DNA from: Thiotrichales bacterium
GTDB taxonomy: Bacteria; Pseudomonadota; Gammaproteobacteria; Beggiatoales; Beggiatoaceae
NCBI GenBank assembly: GCA_016745035.1
Contig: JADGDE010000001.1
Coordinates: 284,407-348,406, forward strand
Reading direction: 5' to 3'
DNA: 64,000 bases
In this document: positions 60,470 to 64,000 of the stretch, one piece after another
Layout of the letters: each line of letters opens with the position of its first letter
How positions within the stretch are numbered: position 1 is the stretch's first letter
Made by a program: the position numbers and the translations under genes
Notes under the pieces: model-generated
What the model was told of the DNA's origin: nothing
The model's input: the letters and a program-made list of their open reading frames with translations, nothing else
Database searches by the model: none

Positions 60470-62653
60470 TTAATTTTCGCAAGGCGTATGCGACAGCGGA
60501 TAAAAATCAATTTTACGCTGATGACTATCAACCCGTGTGACTTGAATACGCATTTTGTCATTGAGTCCATAACGCTGCCCGTGGCGCTCGCCAACCAAAA
60601 TATGGCGCTCGGGGTGAAAGGTATAATAATCATCATAAAGCGTGGTGATATGTACCAAGCCTTCGATAAATAATTCATCGAGCTGCACAAACAAACCAAA
60701 GGCAGTCACAGCGCTGACTGTGCCCTCGAATTGTTGCCCCACTTTGTCTTCCATATAAATGGTTTTTAGGCGCGCGACCACATCGCGGGTAGCATTTTCA
60801 GCCCGGCGCTCGGTCTCGGAGCAATGAATACCTAGCTCGATCATTGCTGCCTCATCGTAAGGATAATGTTTTTTCTTATGCTCGATACAAGCATAAATCG
60901 CCCGATGGGTAATCAGGTCAGGATAGCGGCGAATCGGCGAGGTAAAGTGAGCATAATATTCATAACCGAGTCCAAAATGCCCGCCATTTTCCGGTTGATA
61001 TTGTGCCAGCGGTAGGCTGCGCAACAAGACGGTTTGGATGCTTTTGTTATCGGGGCGATCTTGGGTTTTTTCTAACAAGGTGCTGTAATGCTTGGCTTGG
61101 GGTTTATCTTTGCCATACAGTTGTAAGCCTAAGCCTTTGAGATAACTGCGCAAGTCGCTGAGTTTATCGGCGCGCGGGTGTTGGTGAACCCGATATAAAA
61201 ACGGAATGTCTTGCTCATCTAGCCATGTGGCGGCGGCGACATTGGCAAGCAACATCATTTCTTCAATTAAGCGATGGGCATCATTACGCTCTAGGGCGGT
61301 AATGCCTTTAATGTCGCCGCGACGCGTAAAGAGAAATTGGCTTTCAATGGTTTCAAATTCCAGTGCCCCACGCTTTTTCCGCCGTTTCAGCAATAATTGA
61401 TAAAGCTGATATAAATGCTCAATCGGGGTTTTTAACGGTTTGGGAATTTGCTCTTTATCGCCATCCAAGCCGGCGGCAACTTGATTGTAGGTCAAGCGTC
61501 CATGTGAATGCATCACCGCGCTAAAAAAGCGTTTATGACGAATGCCGCCGTGGTGGTTGATAATAATTTCACAAGCCAAGCACAGCCGGTCGCGGCGCGG
61601 TTTGAGTGAGCAAAGCCCATTAGATAAGACCTCGGGCAACATCGGCACGACTTGATTCGGGAAGTACACCGATGTACCACGGGATTTTGCCTCGATATCT
61701 AGGGCAGTCCCCGGGCGCACATAGCTAGAGACATCAGCAATGGCGACGATTAAACGCCAGCCTTTGCCTTTAGGTTCACAATAAACCGCATCATCAAAAT
61801 CTTTGGCATCTTCGCCATCAATGGTGACCAAGGGCAGGGCGCGTAAATCCTCACGGTGTTTTAATTGTTTTTTTAGAACTTTATTCGGCAAGCTCTTAAT
61901 TTCTTTTAAAACTTCTTTTGGCCATTCGTTGGGAATATGTTTATCATGGATCGCCATATCGGTGATCATGGTCGGGCTGTGTTTCGCGCCGAGAATTTTG
62001 GTGATTTGTGCGGTGGCAAAGCTGTTTTTTTCTGGGTAGCTTAATAATTCGATGGCTACCCATTCGCCTTTTTTCGCCCCGTGGCGGTGGTGTTTGGGGA
62101 TGCGAATGCGGTTATGAATGTGATGATTATCGGCTTTAAATTCATAATGCTGTTCAACTTTATCTAAGCGCCCAACCAAGGTTGTAATTGCACGAGATTC
62201 GACCTCAAGCACATGCCCTTCGAGCTTGCCTTTGGCGTTTTCACCAATCACTTGCGCCTTGACAATATCGCCATGCATTAAGCTAAGCATTTGCCGAGGG
62301 GAGAGAAATAAATCTTCCGAGCCATCTTCGGGAATAAAAAAACCAATGCCGCTATTTTTGCTAATAACTTTGCCGCGTAGGGTTTCCCCTTGGGTATTTA
62401 ACGGCTCATAGCGCTTGCCCACCCGCCGGACTTGTCCATCACGGAGCATAGCGTGTAAACGGCGTTTGAGGGCAATATTTTGTGCCTTGTCAATATGCAG
62501 TTGTTTGGCAATATCGACAAAACTTAGTGCTCGTTTACAACGGTTTAATAATTCGAGAATATGCTCCCGACTGGCAATGGGATTGGCATAATTTTGCGCT
62601 TCCCGTTTGGCAAAGGGATCGGGTTTGGTTTTTTTAGGTTTAGAACTTGACAA
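60470..62653 (-). CDS. rnr: Ribonuclease R
   Basis: 727 residues. 3'-5' exoribonuclease able to degrade structured RNA. Cold-shock domains at 65-230, then the RNB catalytic domain with DGEDAKDFDDAVYCEP (acidic metal ligands) and IADVSSYVRPGTALD, later YAHFTSPIRRYPDLITHRAI, and a C-terminal S1 domain (VGQQFEGTVSAVTAFGLFVQLDELFIEGLVHI). The Lys-rich tail of enteric RNase R is absent. It is the last gene before the small membrane protein on the same strand. Confidence 0.95.
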   Translation of the reverse strand: MSSSKPKKTKPDPFAKREAQNYANPIASREHILELLNRCKRALSFVDIAKQLHIDKAQNIALKRRLHAMLRDGQVRRVGKRYEPLNTQGETLRGKVISKNSGIGFFIPEDGSEDLFLSPRQMLSLMHGDIVKAQVIGENAKGKLEGHVLEVESRAITTLVGRLDKVEQHYEFKADNHHIHNRIRIPKHHRHGAKKGEWVAIELLSYPEKNSFATAQITKILGAKHSPTMITDMAIHDKHIPNEWPKEVLKEIKSLPNKVLKKQLKHREDLRALPLVTIDGEDAKDFDDAVYCEPKGKGWRLIVAIADVSSYVRPGTALDIEAKSRGTSVYFPNQVVPMLPEVLSNGLCSLKPRRDRLCLACEIIINHHGGIRHKRFFSAVMHSHGRLTYNQVAAGLDGDKEQIPKPLKTPIEHLYQLYQLLLKRRKKRGALEFETIESQFLFTRRGDIKGITALERNDAHRLIEEMMLLANVAAATWLDEQDIPFLYRVHQHPRADKLSDLRSYLKGLGLQLYGKDKPQAKHYSTLLEKTQDRPDNKSIQTVLLRSLPLAQYQPENGGHFGLGYEYYAHFTSPIRRYPDLITHRAIYACIEHKKKHYPYDEAAMIELGIHCSETERRAENATRDVVARLKTIYMEDKVGQQFEGTVSAVTAFGLFVQLDELFIEGLVHITTLYDDYYTFHPERHILVGERHGQRYGLNDKMRIQVTRVDSHQRKIDFYPLSHTPCEN

Positions 62654-62695
62654 AATGCAGATTCCTCTTTATAGTTCCGCCTTTCTGCACCCCTT

Positions 62696-62782
62696 GCCGA
62701 GGTGGCGAAATTGGTAGACGCGCTAGCTTCAGGTGCTAGTTGGGGCAACCCAGTGGAGGTTCAAGTCCTCTCCTCGGCACCA
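62696..62782 (+). tRNA. tRNA-Leu (CAG)
   Basis: 87 bases with encoded CCA. Acceptor stem GCCGAGG/CCTCGGC, D-loop GGTAGACGC, anticodon stem CTAGC/GCTAG with loop TTCAGGT (anticodon CAG), a long variable arm (TTGGGGCAACCCAGT) and T-arm GGTTCAAGTCC. Reads codon CUG. Between rnr and the YbaB-family gene, opposite strand. Confidence 0.95.
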
Positions 62783-62795
62783 TTCTAAAAACACT

Positions 62796-63113
62796 TTAGA
62801 AAGGCATTTTAAATCCAGGGGGTAAATTAATCCCCCCCGTCAGTTCTGACATTTTATCTTTATTTTCAGTTTCTATTTTACGCACCGCATCGTTAATCGC
62901 CGCAACAATCAAATCCTCTAGCATTTCTTTATCGTCCATTAGACTCTCATCAATGCTGACACGACTGGCATCATGCCGTCCACTCATTTCGATTTTGACG
63001 AGGCCAGCGCCAGATTCACCTATGACTTTTAGGTTGCTTAATTCTTCTTGGTTTTTTTGGAAATTTTCTTGCATTTCCTGTGCTTGCTTCATTAATTGAG
63101 ATAAGCCTTTCAT
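62796..63113 (-). CDS. YbaB/EbfC family nucleoid-associated protein
   Basis: 105 residues from the ATG at 63113 with AGGAG 6 bases upstream. [57 protein letters not shown] is the YbaB pattern of a dimerising tweezers-like DNA-binding protein. The C-terminus [13 protein letters not shown] is also typical. Often linked to recR and dnaX, which may lie outside the window. Confidence 0.9.
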   Translation of the reverse strand: MKGLSQLMKQAQEMQENFQKNQEELSNLKVIGESGAGLVKIEMSGRHDASRVSIDESLMDDKEMLEDLIVAAINDAVRKIETENKDKMSELTGGINLPPGFKMPF

Positions 63114-63218
63114 CGACGCTCCTGATTTAAATGATGTCATACTTGCAAAGCCTTGTAGTTTAGCACGGCTGAGAGGGTTTGCGTATAGACGATAAGCGTA
63201 TGAACTTGGGCTAAAGCA

Positions 63219-63962
63219 TTAGGAAGGATCTGGTAGCAAACGCTGAATCACCACGCCAGCAAGCATGACTCCAAACAAGGCGGGTAAATAGGAAATCGTG
63301 CCATTGACTGCCCGCGCGCGCCCAACTATGCCTTCACCTAAAGGTTGATGGGGCAGCGCTTGTGCCGCAACTTCGGTGGAATAAACCACAGGGTGATTGG
63401 CTTTGATGCCCATTTTTCGCAGAGAACGACGCAAACCACGCGCTAAGGCGCAACCGTGGGTTTGATTTAAGGTGGTGATTTTGACTTGAGTCACATCCAA
63501 ACGATTGCCAGCACCCATGCTGGAGGCAACGGGAATATCTTGCTCAAGACAGGCGGCAATCAAAGCGGCTTTACAGGCAATAGAGTCGATACAGTCGATG
63601 ACATAATCGCAAGGGTGAGCAGCGACAAAGGCATCGGCTTCGCTTTGATATAAAAATTCATCCAAAACAGTGAGTTCAATATCAGGATTGATATCGCGTA
63701 AACGTGCTGCCATGACTTCCGTCTTTTTTTGACCCAAAGTCGAGTGCAAAGCCAGCAATTGCCGATTTAAGTTAGAAGGGGAGACGACATCATGGTCGAG
63801 AATTGTGAGACGCTGAATCCCCGCACGGACGAGGTTTTCGGCAACATAAGCGCCAACACCACCAAGCCCTGCAATGAGGACATGATGATCACACAAAACG
63901 GGGAGGCGCTCTTCCAGCAAAATTTCTGTGCGCGAAAACGCATCTTCGATTAAGTGTGACAT
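63219..63962 (-). CDS. tcdA: tRNA threonylcarbamoyladenosine dehydratase-like (TcdA/CsdL)
   Basis: 247 residues from the ATG at 63962; an ATG 5 codons earlier is possible. ThiF-type adenylating fold: VLIAGLGGVGAYVAENLVRAGI (nucleotide binding), LTILDHDVV with the acidic end of the second strand, SNLNRQLLALHSTLGQKK, and VIDCIDSIACKAALIAAC. A C-terminal hydrophobic helix (LPALFGVMLAGVVIQRLL) is present as in TcdA. It dehydrates t6A37 to cyclic t6A in tRNAs. Confidence 0.85.
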   Translation of the reverse strand: MSHLIEDAFSRTEILLEERLPVLCDHHVLIAGLGGVGAYVAENLVRAGIQRLTILDHDVVSPSNLNRQLLALHSTLGQKKTEVMAARLRDINPDIELTVLDEFLYQSEADAFVAAHPCDYVIDCIDSIACKAALIAACLEQDIPVASSMGAGNRLDVTQVKITTLNQTHGCALARGLRRSLRKMGIKANHPVVYSTEVAAQALPHQPLGEGIVGRARAVNGTISYLPALFGVMLAGVVIQRLLPDPS

Positions 63963-64000
63963 GCGTATTGAATCCATCCGTAGAGACGTAGCACCGCTAC

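Overview
The window joins a large prophage-like accessory region (about 1-39,320) to ordinary chromosome of a gammaproteobacterium (about 39,320-64,000). The core genes (FolE2, GluQ-RS, RNase R, monofunctional HisD and TyrA), together with a TPR-CHAT protein beside a DUF928 protein and a cyanobacterial-type chorismate lyase, suggest a Thiotrichales/Beggiatoa-like sulfur bacterium. That assignment is inferred from gene style, not proven.

1-17.5 kb is a tightly packed late operon of a siphovirus-like phage. It holds a lambda-type portal (5' end outside the window), a prohead protease fused to the major capsid protein, a DUF2190 capsid cement protein, head-tail connectors, appendage-like proteins (one discoidin-like), a tail tube candidate, a tail assembly chaperone with a probable -1 frameshift (G/GT type), a Z-like minor tail protein, a tape measure gene broken by one in-frame TGA, and tail-tip genes including a protein with a QCW repeat array.

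17.6-22.8 kb carries DUF3164, a beta-class DNA methyltransferase, a Cre-like tyrosine recombinase on the minus strand with a lox-like inverted repeat beside its promoter side, and the packaging set Nu1-like TerS, GpA-type TerL and gpW. In lambda, gpW is followed directly by the portal. Here it is followed by a terminator, a probable small structured RNA and an accessory island.

22.9-28.2 kb is the accessory island: DUF3800, a zinc-ribbon PD-(D/E)xK protein, a REP-associated transposase with its palindromic repeats, a pentapeptide-repeat gene fused to those repeats, and a very AT-rich pair (a 592-aa protein with three Cys4 sites ending in a degenerate HNH, and a membrane-anchored 176-aa protein) that resembles an undescribed defence-type operon.

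28.2-39.3 kb is the early/replication half: a winged-helix replication protein, AlpA, overlapping tiny genes, a membrane protein whose gene contains eight copies of a 12-bp palindrome, an XRE repressor divergent from a ribbon-helix-helix gene across two operators, a Toprim/DUF927 primase-helicase, an iteron array with exact 21-bp phasing, and a lambda-type integrase against the 3' end of tRNA-Thr(CGT), the likely attachment site.

39.4-64 kb is chromosome: dxs, folE2, icd, a chorismate lyase-like gene, a pseudopilin, a thioredoxin-fold protein, bacteriohemerythrin, gluQ, hisD, tyrA, the CHAT and DUF928 genes, a glycosyltransferase, a small lipoprotein, a TolC-like channel, rtcB behind a leader with a 10-codon peptide and a terminator, an ADP-ribosylglycohydrolase, rnr, tRNA-Leu(CAG), a YbaB-family gene and a TcdA-like gene. 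A MITE-like repeat is scattered through its intergenic gaps at seven places; two copies are full 131-bp units with perfect 7-bp target duplications.
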